A DNA stretch of 64,000 nt from an uncultured Sphingomonadaceae bacterium. GTDB lineage: Bacteria; Pseudomonadota; Alphaproteobacteria; Sphingomonadales; Sphingomonadaceae. Below are positions 8,912-19,652 of the stretch, piece by piece. The notes beneath the pieces are model-generated. The model searched no databases. It was not told where the DNA came from and saw only the letters and a list, made by a program, of their open reading frames with translations. The position numbers were made by a program, and so were the translations under genes. The stretch's first letter is position 1; every line of letters starts with the position of its first letter. The stretch spans positions 1-64,000 of the forward strand of contig CALKJZ010000003.1 in assembly GCA_937995515.1 (NCBI GenBank). The letters run 5' to 3'.

Positions 8912-10366
8912 ATGCGTGTCCGTGCCGCAGCGGCGGCGGCAGCGCTTGCGATGGCTTCGCCGTCGCCTGCCGCCATCACCTTCACCGGCCTCTGGGAGGT
9001 GCCAGGTGGGGCCGTCGATCTCTCGGGCCTTGGCCCGGGTGCGAACGCCGGCCGGCTCAACTTCGGCTCCGACCTGTTCTACGACCGCGCGTCCGGCACC
9101 TTCTGGGGCCTTCCCGACCGCGGCCCGGGCGGCGGGCTCATCGACTTCGCGCCGCGCGCGCACCAGTTCGGGCTTGCGATTTCGCCCGCGGGCGCGGTCA
9201 CGGGCTTCTCGCTGCTGTCGACCGTGGTGTTCAGCCGCGACGGGCTGCTGTTCACCGGTCTCAACCCGCGCCTTGCCACCGGCAGCGCAGCCGACCTCGG
9301 CCGTTCGCTCGACGCCGAGGGGCTGGTGCGGCTTGCCAGCGGCAATCTCCTCGTCGCCGACGAATATGGGCCCTCGCTCTACGAATTCGCGCCCGACGGC
9401 AGCTTCATCCGCGCCTTCCGTCCGCCGGAGAACATCATCCCGAAAGCGGCTGGCGGCACGCCCAACTTCGTGGACGGGCGGCCGACGATCACCCGCGGCC
9501 GGCAGGACAACCGCGGCTTCGAGGGGCTTACCATCTCGAACGATGGCAGGACGGTGATTGCGATCATGCAGGATCCGCTGGTGAACGAGGGCAACCCGGA
9601 CGGCCGGCGCAGCCGCAACCTCCGGATCGTGACCTACGACTATGAAACCGGGGAGCCGGGCGCCCAGTATGTCTACCAGCTCGAGGACCTCTCCGACATC
9701 AACGCCCGCGTGCCGGGCAACACCTTCGGCCAGAACTCGCAGGGCCGCAACATCGGCGTCTCGGCCATCACCATGCTGCCCAACGGGCAGATGCTGGTGG
9801 TGGAGCGCGACAACCGCGGCTTCGGGATCGGCGACCCGGACGGCACCGGCCGGCCGGTTGCAACCAAGCGCGTCTATCTCGTGAGCCTTGCGGGCGCGAC
9901 CGATGTGTCCGCGCTCGACCTGTCGGGGAGCAACAGCCTGCCGGAGGGCGTGCGGCCCGTGGCCAAGACGCTCTTCCTCGATGCCCAGGCGGCTCTGCAG
10001 GCGGCGGGCGCGCCGGTCGGCGAGAAGATCGAGGGGATCGCGCTCGGACCCTGGGTCGGCGGCGGGCTGATGATGTTCCTTGTGACCGACAACGACTTCT
10101 CGGTGACGCAGACGGGCGAAGGCGTGCAGCGCGAGATCTGCACCGGCGGGCTTGGCGGCGGCTTTGTGGAAGTGGCGCTCGGCACCCCCTGCCCCGAGGG
10201 CAAGGCGCTGATCCCGAGCTACATCTACGCCTTCCGCATCACCGGCGACGCGCTCGGGTCGATCGTGCCCGAGCCGGCGGCGTGGGCCATGATGATCGCC
10301 GGCTTCGGGCTGGTCGGTGGCACGCTCCGTCGGCGGCGGGCGGGCGGCCGCGCGCTCGCCGGTTGA
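8912..10366 (+). CDS. PEP-CTERM protein with phytase-like esterase domain
   Basis: A 484-residue exported protein. Residues 1-20 form a signal peptide ending SPSPAA. The body matches the 'esterase-like activity of phytase' family by features such as [47 protein letters not shown] and [19 protein letters not shown], a beta-propeller-like repeat pattern. The C-terminus is a PEP-CTERM sorting tail: [18 protein letters not shown] plus an Arg-rich end, which would be processed by an exosortase (not in this window). The start was chosen at 8912 because it begins the signal peptide and has GAGGGGG upstream. An inverted repeat lies 24-70 bases upstream of the start. The true substrate is unknown. Confidence 0.85.
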   Translation: MRVRAAAAAAALAMASPSPAAITFTGLWEVPGGAVDLSGLGPGANAGRLNFGSDLFYDRASGTFWGLPDRGPGGGLIDFAPRAHQFGLAISPAGAVTGFSLLSTVVFSRDGLLFTGLNPRLATGSAADLGRSLDAEGLVRLASGNLLVADEYGPSLYEFAPDGSFIRAFRPPENIIPKAAGGTPNFVDGRPTITRGRQDNRGFEGLTISNDGRTVIAIMQDPLVNEGNPDGRRSRNLRIVTYDYETGEPGAQYVYQLEDLSDINARVPGNTFGQNSQGRNIGVSAITMLPNGQMLVVERDNRGFGIGDPDGTGRPVATKRVYLVSLAGATDVSALDLSGSNSLPEGVRPVAKTLFLDAQAALQAAGAPVGEKIEGIALGPWVGGGLMMFLVTDNDFSVTQTGEGVQREICTGGLGGGFVEVALGTPCPEGKALIPSYIYAFRITGDALGSIVPEPAAWAMMIAGFGLVGGTLRRRRAGGRALAG

Positions 10367-10427
10367 ACCCGCGCCCGGCCCCCGCTAGGCGGCCTTGCGT
10401 GTCGGGCAGGTCGTGCGGGGGAGAGCC

Positions 10428-11294
10428 ATGCGGATCGGGATTGTCGGCGCCGGGCTGATGGGCCACGGCATCGCCCAGGCTGCGGCTGCGGCCGGGCACG
10501 AGGTGATGCTGACGGACGTGGACCTCGCCCGCGCCGAGGCGGGCCGGGCGCGGGTCGAGGAGGCGCTGAGGCGCCTTGTCGCCAAAGGCCGGATGGAGGC
10601 CGCAGCCGCGGACGCGATCCTTCTGCGCATCACGCCCGGCGGCGACCGGGCCGGCTTTTCGGCTGCCGACCTCGTGATCGAGGCGGCGAGCGAGAATGTG
10701 GAGCTCAAGACGCGCATCTTTGCGGGCCTTGCCCGCGAGGTAGGGCCGCAGACGGTCCTTGCCACCAACACCTCCTCGATCTCCATCACCCGGCTTGCGA
10801 GCGCAACCGACCGGCCGGACCGGTTCGTGGGGCTGCACTTCTTCAACCCCGTGCCGGTGATGCGGCTGGTCGAGATCATTCCCGGGCTTGCCACCTCGGA
10901 GGGCACGCGCGCCTTTGCCCGCGCCTTTGTCGACAGCCTCGGCAAGACCGCAATCGTCTCGGAGGACAGCCCGAGCTTCATCGTGAACCGGGTGCTCTGC
11001 CCCATGATGAACGAGGCGATCTTCGCGCTCGGCGAGGGCGTGGGCAGCGTCGAGGACATCGACACCGGGCTGACGCTGGGCGCCAACCACCCGATGGGGC
11101 CGCTTGCGCTTGCCGATTTCGTGGGGCTCGACACGCTCCATGCCATCATGCTGGTGATGCTGGAGGCCACCGGCGACCCGAAGTATCGTCCGGCGCCGCT
11201 GTTGACCAAATATGTCGAGGCGGGCTGGCACGGCCGCAAGACCGGCCGCGGCTTCTACGACTATTCGGGCCCGACACCGGTTCCCACGCGCTAG
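10428..11294 (+). CDS. 3-hydroxybutyryl-CoA dehydrogenase
   Basis: A 288-residue NAD-dependent dehydrogenase that interconverts acetoacetyl-CoA and 3-hydroxybutyryl-CoA (or longer 3-hydroxyacyl-CoA esters). The Rossmann motif [11 protein letters not shown] is at residues 7-17. [30 protein letters not shown] (catalytic His) and [19 protein letters not shown] follow. The C-terminal domain ends with the expected [16 protein letters not shown] is directly upstream of the start at 10428. Nearby etfBA supplies an electron acceptor for acyl-CoA oxidation, so a shared role in beta-oxidation or polyhydroxyalkanoate metabolism is likely. Confidence 0.93.
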   Translation: MRIGIVGAGLMGHGIAQAAAAAGHEVMLTDVDLARAEAGRARVEEALRRLVAKGRMEAAAADAILLRITPGGDRAGFSAADLVIEAASENVELKTRIFAGLAREVGPQTVLATNTSSISITRLASATDRPDRFVGLHFFNPVPVMRLVEIIPGLATSEGTRAFARAFVDSLGKTAIVSEDSPSFIVNRVLCPMMNEAIFALGEGVGSVEDIDTGLTLGANHPMGPLALADFVGLDTLHAIMLVMLEATGDPKYRPAPLLTKYVEAGWHGRKTGRGFYDYSGPTPVPTR

Positions 11295-11299
11295 CCGGC

Positions 11300-11686
11300 G
11301 GCTGCGGGCGACGTTCGAGCGCGCCGGCGAGAAGCGAGGCCACGCCGCGGAAGACGAGGTGCAGCGCGCCGAGCAGCACCCGGGTGCCGACGCCGATGGC
11401 AGGCAGAGCGATGATCCGGCTGGCGATGAAGAGGAGCTGGATGCCGGTAACGCGCGAAATGGAGGGCAAGGCAGCGCAGGTTTCCCTGCACCGGCAGGCC
11501 CATGGTGCCGCGCAGGGCGAGGATGCCGAGGTCGAGGAGAATCATCGCGCCAAGGGCGCGGATCAGCGTCCGGATCACGCGGCCGTCGAGCGTGGCGTGG
11601 ATGACCTTGTCGGCGCCGGGGCCGAGGGCGACGAGCAGGAACAGGAGCGTGGACCGCACGCCTGCCCATGCCCGGGGTGATGGCAT
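11300..11686 (-). pseudogene. Frameshifted remnant of a small membrane protein
   Basis: On the minus strand a frame starting at 11686 (MPSPRAWAGVRSTLLFLLV) encodes hydrophobic, protein-like sequence through LRALGAMILLDLGILALRG and GLPVQGN. Near 11460 the protein-like signal jumps to another frame (ISRVTGIQLLFIASRIIALPAIGVG...) and continues to about 11300. The two parts read as one membrane protein interrupted by a frameshift. I do not recognise the family. The stretch lies between hbd and pccB and seems to be part of a decayed locus with the next entry. Confidence 0.4.
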
Positions 11687-11699
11687 GGTCCTGGACGGC

Positions 11700-12045
11700 C
11701 GCAACCGGGCCGGGGGCGCTGCCGGATCGAAGCCGACGCCGCGCCGGCCTGGCGCCCGGACGAGGAGGTAGCTGGGGCCGGAGCAGCTGAACAGCGCCTC
11801 GTTCTCATCACCCGCACCTTCCGCATCACGCCGAGCCCGTGGCGGCCCATCGGCCACCAGCGCCGGCAGATCAGTACGTCATTGACCGGCTGCCACAGAC
11901 AGGCGCCGGCAGAGGCCAGCCAGAAGAGGGGGCTTGCCGGCAGCGCCGCAACCGTCCTGGCCCAGCCGACGGCTGCGATCGCGCGCAGAAGAAGGCCGAG
12001 GATGGGGAGCGAGAGGGCGAAACCGCCCCACGTCTTGACCGCACG
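11700..12045 (-). pseudogene. Frameshifted remnant of a multi-pass membrane protein
   Basis: Reading leftward from about 12039, one frame encodes FALSLPILGLLLRAIAAVGW, two further hydrophobic segments and NDVLICRRWWPMGRHG. At about 11800 the protein-like signal continues in a second frame as NEALFSCSGPSYLLVRAPGR. No start codon with a ribosome binding site is visible and the N-terminus seems missing. The pattern resembles membrane proteins of sphingomonad exopolysaccharide clusters, an impression from memory only. Together with the preceding remnant it accounts for the ~970-base stretch between hbd and pccB, in which I see no intact gene. Confidence 0.4.
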
Positions 12046-12268
12046 CCCCTGGGGTCCGCTGGCCCGGGCCTTTCCCGCCGCAAGGGCCGCGATCGGGCGC
12101 TGTGGCAGGCTCTGTCGCCCCTCCGTTCCCTCAGGCCGCCAGCTACCGACTTTTCCGGCGGGGAAGCCCGGAGGCGTGGCGCGGCGCTGGCGGTCATCCG
12201 CGCGCCCCGGCCCGTGACAGGCCTGTTTTGCGCCGCTAACCGGGCGGCGAACGGCGGGGAGGAGGCGG

Positions 12269-13801
<1,533 letters not shown>

Positions 13802-13865
13802 GCCAGCGCGCCCGCGACAGCAGCGCGCGGTTCCCGGTGCGGCGGCTGGCTGCTAGCGGGGCCGC

Positions 13866-14534
13866 GTGGAGCGCGTGGCCATCATCGGCGCCTCGGGCGG
13901 GATTGGTTCGGCGCTTGCCGATCTGGCCGAGGCGCGCGGGGCCGAGGTGCTGCGCGTCTCGCGGCCCGGCATCGACCTCGACCGGCCGGAAAGTCTCGAG
14001 GAGGCGGCCGCCGCAGCCGGCGACGGGCTTTCGCACGTGATCGTGGCGGCCGGCCTTCTCCACCGGGATGGCCACGGGCCCGAGCGCGGCTGGCACGAGC
14101 TCGACCATGACTGGATGGTGGAGACCTTCCGCGTGAACAGCGTGCTGCCCGCGCTTGCCGCGCGCGCCTTCCTGCCGCGGCTGCGGCGCGGCGAGCGGGC
14201 GGTCTTTGCCGCGCTTTCGGCCCGGGTCGGCTCGATCGCCGACAACCGGTTGGGCGGCTGGCACAGCTATCGCGCCTCGAAGGCGGCGCTCAACCAGCTG
14301 GTGCGCACGCTTGCCGTCGAGCTTGCGCGCCGCAACCCGCAGGCGATCATCGCCGCCCTGCACCCGGGACCGGTGGACACGGGAATGTCGAAGCCGTTCC
14401 AGCGCAACGTGCCCGCGGGCCAGCTGTTCACCCCGGCCGTTGCGGCCGGGCACCTGTGGCGGGTGATCGACGGGCTCGACCGGTCCGACAGCGGCGGCTT
14501 CTTCGCCTGGGATGGCGCACCGATCCCCTGGTAG
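13866..14534 (+). CDS. SDR-family NAD(P)-dependent oxidoreductase
   Basis: A 222-residue short-chain dehydrogenase starting at GTG (13866). It has the nucleotide-binding IIGASGGIGSALADL at residues 5-19 and the active-site pattern S...YRASKAALN around residues 136-146 (Tyr and Lys four apart). ALHPGPVDTGMSK follows, typical of the C-factor-like single-domain SDRs. The substrate cannot be inferred. It follows pccB by 64 bases in the same direction and may be co-transcribed, although a role in propionyl-CoA metabolism is not implied. Confidence 0.88.
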   Translation: MERVAIIGASGGIGSALADLAEARGAEVLRVSRPGIDLDRPESLEEAAAAAGDGLSHVIVAAGLLHRDGHGPERGWHELDHDWMVETFRVNSVLPALAARAFLPRLRRGERAVFAALSARVGSIADNRLGGWHSYRASKAALNQLVRTLAVELARRNPQAIIAALHPGPVDTGMSKPFQRNVPAGQLFTPAVAAGHLWRVIDGLDRSDSGGFFAWDGAPIPW

Positions 14535-14600
14535 GCGCGACGGGCCGCATCCGGGCGTTGGACCGGCTGGCGGCTGCCGGAATGTGACCGGGAGTTCGCC

Positions 14601-14619
14601 CCGATTGCGACGCAATCGG
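14601..14619. promoter_or_regulatory. Perfect 19-base palindrome (operator candidate)
   Basis: CCGATTGCG and CGCAATCGG are exact reverse complements separated by a single A. The site lies 62 bases before the DUF2141 gene and 66 bases after the SDR stop. The near-zero spacer fits a dimeric repressor site better than a terminator hairpin. No regulator gene is adjacent, so the binding protein is unknown. Confidence 0.4.
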
Positions 14620-14681
14620 CGGCCATGGAGGGACGGGCGGCCGCGAAACCGGCTGCCGCTGTCCGACGTCTGGAGCCCGTG

Positions 14682-15263
14682 ATGACCCGACCTGGTGGAC
14701 CTTCTGCCCTTCGCACCGCCGCCCTTGCGGGTCTTGTCGGCGCGGCAGCATCGGCTGCCGCCGCACAGGCGCCCATTCTCGGGCCCGATGCCGCGGCCTG
14801 CCGGCCCGGCAGCACCGAGACGGCGCTGCTGGTGGTGGTGGACGGCTTCAAGCACCGCGACGGGCTGGTGCGCGCCGAAGTCTATCCGCCCAACGACGAG
14901 GATTTCCTGAAGCTCGACCACCGGCTGAAGGCGGAAGGCAAGTTCTTCCGCCGCGTGGAGGTGGCGCCGCCGCGCTCGGGCCCGGCCAAGATCTGCGTGC
15001 GCCTGCCCGAGCCCGGAGACTATGCCGTGGTGGCGGTCCACACCACCAACGTGGCGACCCACCGGCGCAAGTTCAACTTCCGCGAGGACGGCGTGGGGTT
15101 CGTGAACAACCCGCGGCTCGGCATGAGCCAGCCGCGCGCCGAGCGCGTGACCGTGGCCGCGCGGCGCGGGGTGAACGAGGAGGTGGTGATCCTCAATTAT
15201 CTCCGCGGGCTGGCGATGCGGCCGATCCCGGGTGCGGCGACCCGGACCGCCGAGCGGCGCTGA
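14682..15263 (+). CDS. DUF2141 domain exported protein
   Basis: A 193-residue protein with an N-terminal signal peptide (AALAGLVGAAASAAAAQA). A DUF2141-type domain follows, recognisable from VVDGFKHRDGLVRAEVYPPND, GPAKICVRLPEPGDYAVVAVHTTN and FNFREDGVGFVNNPRLGM with the conserved GVGFVNNP-like stretch. Proteins of this domain are small, predicted beta-sandwich secreted proteins of unknown function. The ATG at 14682 was chosen because it starts the signal peptide. A perfect palindrome lies upstream. The gene converges on korB. Confidence 0.82.
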   Translation: MTRPGGPSALRTAALAGLVGAAASAAAAQAPILGPDAAACRPGSTETALLVVVDGFKHRDGLVRAEVYPPNDEDFLKLDHRLKAEGKFFRRVEVAPPRSGPAKICVRLPEPGDYAVVAVHTTNVATHRRKFNFREDGVGFVNNPRLGMSQPRAERVTVAARRGVNEEVVILNYLRGLAMRPIPGAATRTAERR

Positions 15264-15330
15264 GGCACTGTCGGCGGCCGGGCCGGCAGCCCCGCGCCTG
15301 CGGGCGCCATGGCGGTGGCGGGAGTGGCGG

Positions 15331-15355
15331 GCCCGCCCGGCTCAGGCCGGCGGGC
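15331..15355. terminator. Hairpin between convergent DUF2141 and korB genes
   Basis: GCCCGCC (15331-15337) pairs with GGCGGGC (15349-15355), extended by two inner G-C pairs, with a six-base loop that includes the korB stop codon. It is placed to stop transcription from both sides. There is no T run. Confidence 0.4.
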
Positions 15356-16379
15356 TCACTTCCCATGTCTGGCCGCGGCGCAGCAGCGCGGCAAGGTCGG
15401 CAACCTTGCCGGCGGTGGCTTTCGCCACCTGCTCGGCCACCACCGTCTCGAAGCTTGGCCGCGGGTCGCAGTAGATGACCCCGAGTGCGACCGGGAAGGC
15501 GGGGAAGTTCATGTTGATGAGCATGTGCGCAACCGAGCGGTTGGTCTCGTCGTGGACGATGACACGCGGCAGCGTCTCGGGGGTCACCTCGATCACCTCG
15601 AGCATCAGCCGCTCGCGGTCGAGCGTGAGGCCCCGGGTGCCGCCGGCGAACAGCATCGGCTGGCCATGCTCCAGCCAGAGCTGGCTGGTCGGCGCGGCCT
15701 TCCGGTCGGTGAAGGCCTCGAACACGCCGTCGTTGTAGACCACGCAGTTCTGGTAGATCTCGACGAAGCTGGTGCCCTTGTGGGCGTAGGCGCGTTTCAG
15801 CACCTCGGGCAGCTGCTTCTGCGCGGTATCGAAGGTGCGGGCCACGAAGCGCGCACCGGCGCCGAGCGCGAACTCGCACGGCTTGACCGGCCGGTCGATC
15901 GAGCCGAACGGGGTGGTGGGGGTGCGGGTGCCGAGGCGCGAGGTGGGCGAGGCCTGGCCCTTGGTGAGGCCATAGATCTCGTTGTTGAACAGGAGCAGCT
16001 GGCAATCGAGGTTGCGCCGCAGCAGGTGCAGCATGTGGTTGCCGCCGATGGAGAGGCCATCGCCGTCGCCGGTGACGATCCACACGTCGAGCTCCGGGTT
16101 GGCGAGCTTGACCCCGGTCGCGATCGCCGGCGCGCGCCCGTGGATGGTGTGGAAGCCATAGGTTTCCATGTAGTAGGGGAAGCGCGACGAGCAGCCGATG
16201 CCGGAGATGAACACGGTCTTCGCCGGGTCTGCCCCCAGTTCGGGCATGGTGCGCTGCACCGCCTTCAGGATCGCATAGTCGCCGCAGCCGGGGCACCAGC
16301 GCACCTCCTGGTCGGAGGCCCAGTCGTCCGGGCGGGTGGACCGTGGGGACGCGGCAGCAGGCGGGGTCATCTCGTTCAT
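15342..16379 (-). CDS. korB: 2-oxoacid:ferredoxin oxidoreductase subunit beta
   Basis: The 345-residue thiamine-diphosphate subunit of a 2-oxoglutarate:ferredoxin oxidoreductase-type enzyme. WCPGCGDYAILKA near the N-terminus is the family signature. ISGIGCSSRFPYYMETYGFH and VTGDGDGLSIGGNHMLHLLRRN (GDG...N TPP motif) follow. It starts at 16379 with an ATGA overlap with the korA stop, so the two are coupled. The complex would oxidise 2-oxoglutarate (or another 2-oxoacid) to the acyl-CoA and reduce ferredoxin, an alternative to the NAD-linked dehydrogenase complex. Confidence 0.94.
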   Translation of the reverse strand: MNEMTPPAAASPRSTRPDDWASDQEVRWCPGCGDYAILKAVQRTMPELGADPAKTVFISGIGCSSRFPYYMETYGFHTIHGRAPAIATGVKLANPELDVWIVTGDGDGLSIGGNHMLHLLRRNLDCQLLLFNNEIYGLTKGQASPTSRLGTRTPTTPFGSIDRPVKPCEFALGAGARFVARTFDTAQKQLPEVLKRAYAHKGTSFVEIYQNCVVYNDGVFEAFTDRKAAPTSQLWLEHGQPMLFAGGTRGLTLDRERLMLEVIEVTPETLPRVIVHDETNRSVAHMLINMNFPAFPVALGVIYCDPRPSFETVVAEQVAKATAGKVADLAALLRRGQTWEVSPPA

Positions 16380-18253
16380 GCGATCGCCTCCTCGATGGCG
16401 GCTTCCACCTCGGCGATGCGGAACGGCTGGCCCGAGACCTTGGAGAACGGCCGCGCGTCGATGAGGAAGCGGTCGCGCAGCAGCACCTTGAGCTGGCCCA
16501 TGTTCATTTCCGGCACGAGCACCCGCTCGAAGCCGCGCAGAAGCGCGCCGAGGTTCTCGGGGAAGGGGTGGAGGTGGCGGATGTGGATGTGCGAGACGGC
16601 GTGGCCGCGCGCCCGCGCGCGCTCGACGGCCTTCAGGATCGGGCCGTAGGTGCTGCCCCAGCCGACGACAGCAAGCCGGCCCCAAGGCTCGCCGAGCGCC
16701 ACCTCCTGGGCGGGGATGAAGCGGGCGATGCCGTCGATCTTGGCGTGGCGGATCGCGGTCATCTTCTGGTGGTTGGCTGCCGAATAGTCGATGTTGCCGG
16801 TCTCGTGGCTTTTCTCGAGGCCGCCGATGCGGTGGATGAGGCCGGGTGTTCCCGGCTTCACCCACGGGCGCGCGAGCGTCACCGGGTCGCGGGCATAGGG
16901 GTTGAAGGGGCGGCCGTCGGCAGGCGGCTGGTCGCAGAAGATGGCCGGGAAGGGCTCGAAATCGTGCCGGTCGGGCACGCGCCACGGCTCGGCGGCATTG
17001 GCGATATAGCCGTCGGTGAGCAGGATGACGGGCGTCATGAAGCGGGTGGCGATCCGGCAGGCCTCGATGGCGACCGCAAAACAGTCCGACGGCGAGCGGG
17101 CGGCGAGCACCGGGATGGGCGTGTCGCCGTTGCGGCCGAAGACCGCCTGCGTGAGGTCGGACTGCTCGGTCTTGGTGGGAAGGCCGGTCGACGGCCCGCC
17201 GCGCTGCGAGTTGATGATCACCAGCGGCAGTTCCGTCATCACGGCAAGCCCCATCGCCTCGGTCTTGAGCGCGATCCCCGGGCCCGACGAGGAGGTGACA
17301 CCGAGATGCCCGGCGTAGGAGGCGCCGATCGCCGCGCAGATGGCGGCGATCTCGTCCTCGGCCTGGAAGGTGGTGACCCCGAACTCCTTGAGCCGCGCGA
17401 GCGCGTGGAGGATCGAGGAGGCGGGGGTGATCGGATAGCTGCCGAAGAACAGCGGCAGCTCGGCGAGCTTGGCGCCGGCCACCAGCCCGAGGCTGAGCGC
17501 ATCGGCGCCGGTGACCGTGCGGTAGAGGCCCGGCTCCGCCTCCGCGCGGCCGAGGTGGAACTGCTTGAGCGGGCCGGAGAGCTCGGCCGTCTCGCCCCAG
17601 GCGTGGCCGGCGTTGAGGGCGGCGAGATTGGCCTCCTTCAGCTCGGGCCGGCCGGCGAACCGGCCCTCGATCCATTGGACGACGGGTGCGCGCGGGCGGC
17701 CGAACATCCACATGACGAGGCCGAGCGTCCACATGTTCTTGGTCCGCAGCGCCTCCTTGTTGGAAAGGCCGAACGGCCGGACGGCGTCCAGCGTCATCTG
17801 GCTGATCGGCAGGGCCATCAGCTGCCAGCGCGCGAGGCTTCCATCCTCGAGCGGGTTTGCCGCATAGCCGGCCTTCTTGAGGTTGCGCTCGGTGAACTCG
17901 GCAGCATCGGCGATGATGAGCCCGCCGGGCTTCAGCCCGTCGAGGTTCACCTTCAGCGCGGCCGGGTTCATGGCGATGAGCACGTCGGGCGCGTCGCCGG
18001 CGGTCTCGATGTCGGTTGCGCCGAAATGGATCTGGAAGGCCGACACGCCAAAGAGCGTGCCCGCCGGCGCGCGGATCTCGGCCGGGAAATCGGGGAAGGT
18101 GGCAAGATCGTTGCCGGCGATGGCGGTGGCGAGCGTGAACTGGCCGCCGGTCAGCTGCATGCCATCGCCCGAATCGCCGGCGAAGCGGACGACGACGGCA
18201 TCGTGGCTGGCGGAGGGCGGCGGGGCGGGGTCGATCTTCGCGGCGGTGGCCAC
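16376..18253 (-). CDS. korA: 2-oxoacid:ferredoxin oxidoreductase subunit alpha (fused gamma-alpha)
   Basis: The 625-residue protein fuses the gamma domain (residues ~20-200, with VRFAGDSGDGMQLTGGQF and ATFPDFPAEIRAPAGTLFGV) to the alpha domain (from ~residue 215). The alpha domain carries ALSLGLVAGAKLAELPLFFGSYPITPASSILH-type sequence, a TSSSGPGIALKTEAMGLAV stretch and SQRGGPSTGLPTKTEQSDL, typical of KorA. The order korA-korB on one strand with an ATGA overlap is the usual two-gene form. A histone-deacetylase-family gene lies 33 bases upstream on the same strand and may be in the same transcript. Confidence 0.94.
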   Translation of the reverse strand: MATAAKIDPAPPPSASHDAVVVRFAGDSGDGMQLTGGQFTLATAIAGNDLATFPDFPAEIRAPAGTLFGVSAFQIHFGATDIETAGDAPDVLIAMNPAALKVNLDGLKPGGLIIADAAEFTERNLKKAGYAANPLEDGSLARWQLMALPISQMTLDAVRPFGLSNKEALRTKNMWTLGLVMWMFGRPRAPVVQWIEGRFAGRPELKEANLAALNAGHAWGETAELSGPLKQFHLGRAEAEPGLYRTVTGADALSLGLVAGAKLAELPLFFGSYPITPASSILHALARLKEFGVTTFQAEDEIAAICAAIGASYAGHLGVTSSSGPGIALKTEAMGLAVMTELPLVIINSQRGGPSTGLPTKTEQSDLTQAVFGRNGDTPIPVLAARSPSDCFAVAIEACRIATRFMTPVILLTDGYIANAAEPWRVPDRHDFEPFPAIFCDQPPADGRPFNPYARDPVTLARPWVKPGTPGLIHRIGGLEKSHETGNIDYSAANHQKMTAIRHAKIDGIARFIPAQEVALGEPWGRLAVVGWGSTYGPILKAVERARARGHAVSHIHIRHLHPFPENLGALLRGFERVLVPEMNMGQLKVLLRDRFLIDARPFSKVSGQPFRIAEVEAAIEEAIA

Positions 18254-18286
18254 GGTCCGGGGTCTCCCATGCTCTGTCGGCCCGGT

Positions 18287-19249
18287 CTAGGCCGGTCGGG
18301 GCGCCGGGCCAACCCCCCGTTGCGGCAGCGATGATGAACCGGGGCTTTCGGCAAGCCGGGGCGGCACGGGCAGGCCGGCAAGTGCGAGCAGCGTGCGCGC
18401 GTGCCGCCGGCCGAGGCGCAGGACATCGGCATCATAGCCGCCGCCCAGCGTCACCGCGAAGGGAATGCCGCGGGCCATGAGCGCGCCGCGCACCAGCCGG
18501 TCGCGGGCGAGGAGGCCCTGATCGGTGAGCGAAAGATGGCCGAGCCGGTCCTCCACGTGCGGGTCGACGCCGGCCTGAACGAGCACAAGATCGGGCCGGC
18601 TGGCCTCGACCGACGCCTCGAGCGCGGCCTCGAGCGCGGCGAGGTAGGCGGCATCGCCGGTGCCGGCCGGGAGCGCGACATCGAGGCTGGAGCGGGCCTT
18701 GCGCACCGGGAAGTTGCGCTCGCAGTGGATGGAAAGGGTGAAGGCCCCCGCCACCCCGGCAAGGCAGACGGCGGTGCCGTCGCCCTGGTGCACGTCGAGG
18801 TCGAGCACCAGGACACGCCGCCCCTCGCGCACCAGCACCATCGCGGCGACCGCCAGATCGTTGAACACGCAGTAGCCGGCCCCGCAATCGGGCATGGCAT
18901 GGTGCGAGCCGCCGGCGAGGTTGAGCGCTGCGCCAGCTGCAAGCGCGGCGCGCGCGGCGGCGAGCGTTCCGCCCACCGAAAGCGCGGCGCGGCGGGCAAC
19001 GGCCGGGGAGACGGGAAAGCCGATGCGCCGCTCGGCAGCGGCCGGCACGCGCGCTGCCATGACCGCCTCCACCCACGCGGGCGTGTGCGCGGCGCGCAGC
19101 ATGGCCGTGTCGGCCGGCTCCGGCTCGGCCCAGCAAAGGGCTGTGCCTGCCGCCTCGAGCGCACGGCGCGTGGCCTCGTATTTCGCCATCGGGAACCGGT
19201 GCCCCGGCCGCAGCGGGGCGACATAGCCGGGGTGGAAGAAGGCCTGCAT
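18287..19249 (-). CDS. Histone deacetylase-family (AcuC-like) amidohydrolase
   Basis: A 320-residue zinc hydrolase of the arginase/deacetylase fold. GGSHHAMPDCGAGYCVFNDLAV carries the catalytic His pair, VLVLDLDVHQGDGTA the zinc ligands Asp and His, and QAGVDPHVEDRLGHLSLT the third Asp. TLGGGYD near the end supplies the catalytic-site glycines, in place of the Tyr-containing GGGY of canonical enzymes (here G-G-G-Y-D is kept). The start at 19249 (MQAFFHPGY) fits the family better than the upstream GTG. Bacterial members deacetylate small molecules or acetyl-CoA synthetase. The substrate here is unknown. Confidence 0.9.
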   Translation of the reverse strand: MQAFFHPGYVAPLRPGHRFPMAKYEATRRALEAAGTALCWAEPEPADTAMLRAAHTPAWVEAVMAARVPAAAERRIGFPVSPAVARRAALSVGGTLAAARAALAAGAALNLAGGSHHAMPDCGAGYCVFNDLAVAAMVLVREGRRVLVLDLDVHQGDGTAVCLAGVAGAFTLSIHCERNFPVRKARSSLDVALPAGTGDAAYLAALEAALEASVEASRPDLVLVQAGVDPHVEDRLGHLSLTDQGLLARDRLVRGALMARGIPFAVTLGGGYDADVLRLGRRHARTLLALAGLPVPPRLAESPGSSSLPQRGVGPAPRPA

Positions 19250-19356
19250 GGCGCCCCGGCTCGCCCCTGTGCCGGCGCCGGTCAAGCGCGCATGGTGGCG
19301 CGGGCCTCTTGGCAGGGCGCCGGCTCGCCATTATAGCCCGCGGCCTGCTGGCGCAT

Positions 19357-19431
19357 TCCTCGGTAGCTCAGCGGTAGAGCATCCGACTGTTAATCGGACG
19401 GCCGTAGGTTCGAATCCTACCCGAGGAGCCA
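19357..19431 (+). tRNA. tRNA-Asn (anticodon GTT)
   Basis: The acceptor stem TCCTCGG (19357-19363) pairs with CCGAGGA (19421-19427). The D-arm contains TAGCTCAGCGGTAGAGC. The anticodon stem TCCGA/TCGGA encloses CTGTTAA with GTT at 19389-19391. The T-arm has GGTTCGAATCC. The discriminator is G and the 3' CCA is encoded. Confidence 0.97.
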
Positions 19432-19432
19432 G

Positions 19433-19456
19433 CCGGCCGGCGTTACGGGCCGGTTT
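19433..19456 (+). terminator. Hairpin with short T run after tRNA-Asn
   Basis: CCGGCC (19433-19438) pairs with GGCCGG (19448-19453) across a 9-base loop, followed by TTT. It sits two bases after the tRNA CCA and is the best intrinsic-terminator candidate in the window, though the T run is short. Confidence 0.4.
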
Positions 19457-19652
19457 GGGGCCAATCGCCCGCAGCGGCCTGTTGCGGCCCTTTGCCTGCG
19501 CCGTTGACCTCTGCCGGTCGCCTGCGGCTGTCTCTTGCGCGCCGTCCTTGCGCCGCACGTGCGCCGCGCCGATCGTCGGGCGCCCGGGGCCTTGCGCCGC
19601 GGGGGCTGCCATGCCACTTCAAGCCCGGCTCAAATCGCGGGAGGAGCGGACC

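Noticed and set aside
15309-18334. Long plus-strand frames opposite korA and korB
   Set aside because: Their translations are rich in Arg, Asp and Gly without motifs, while korA and korB are unambiguous on the minus strand.
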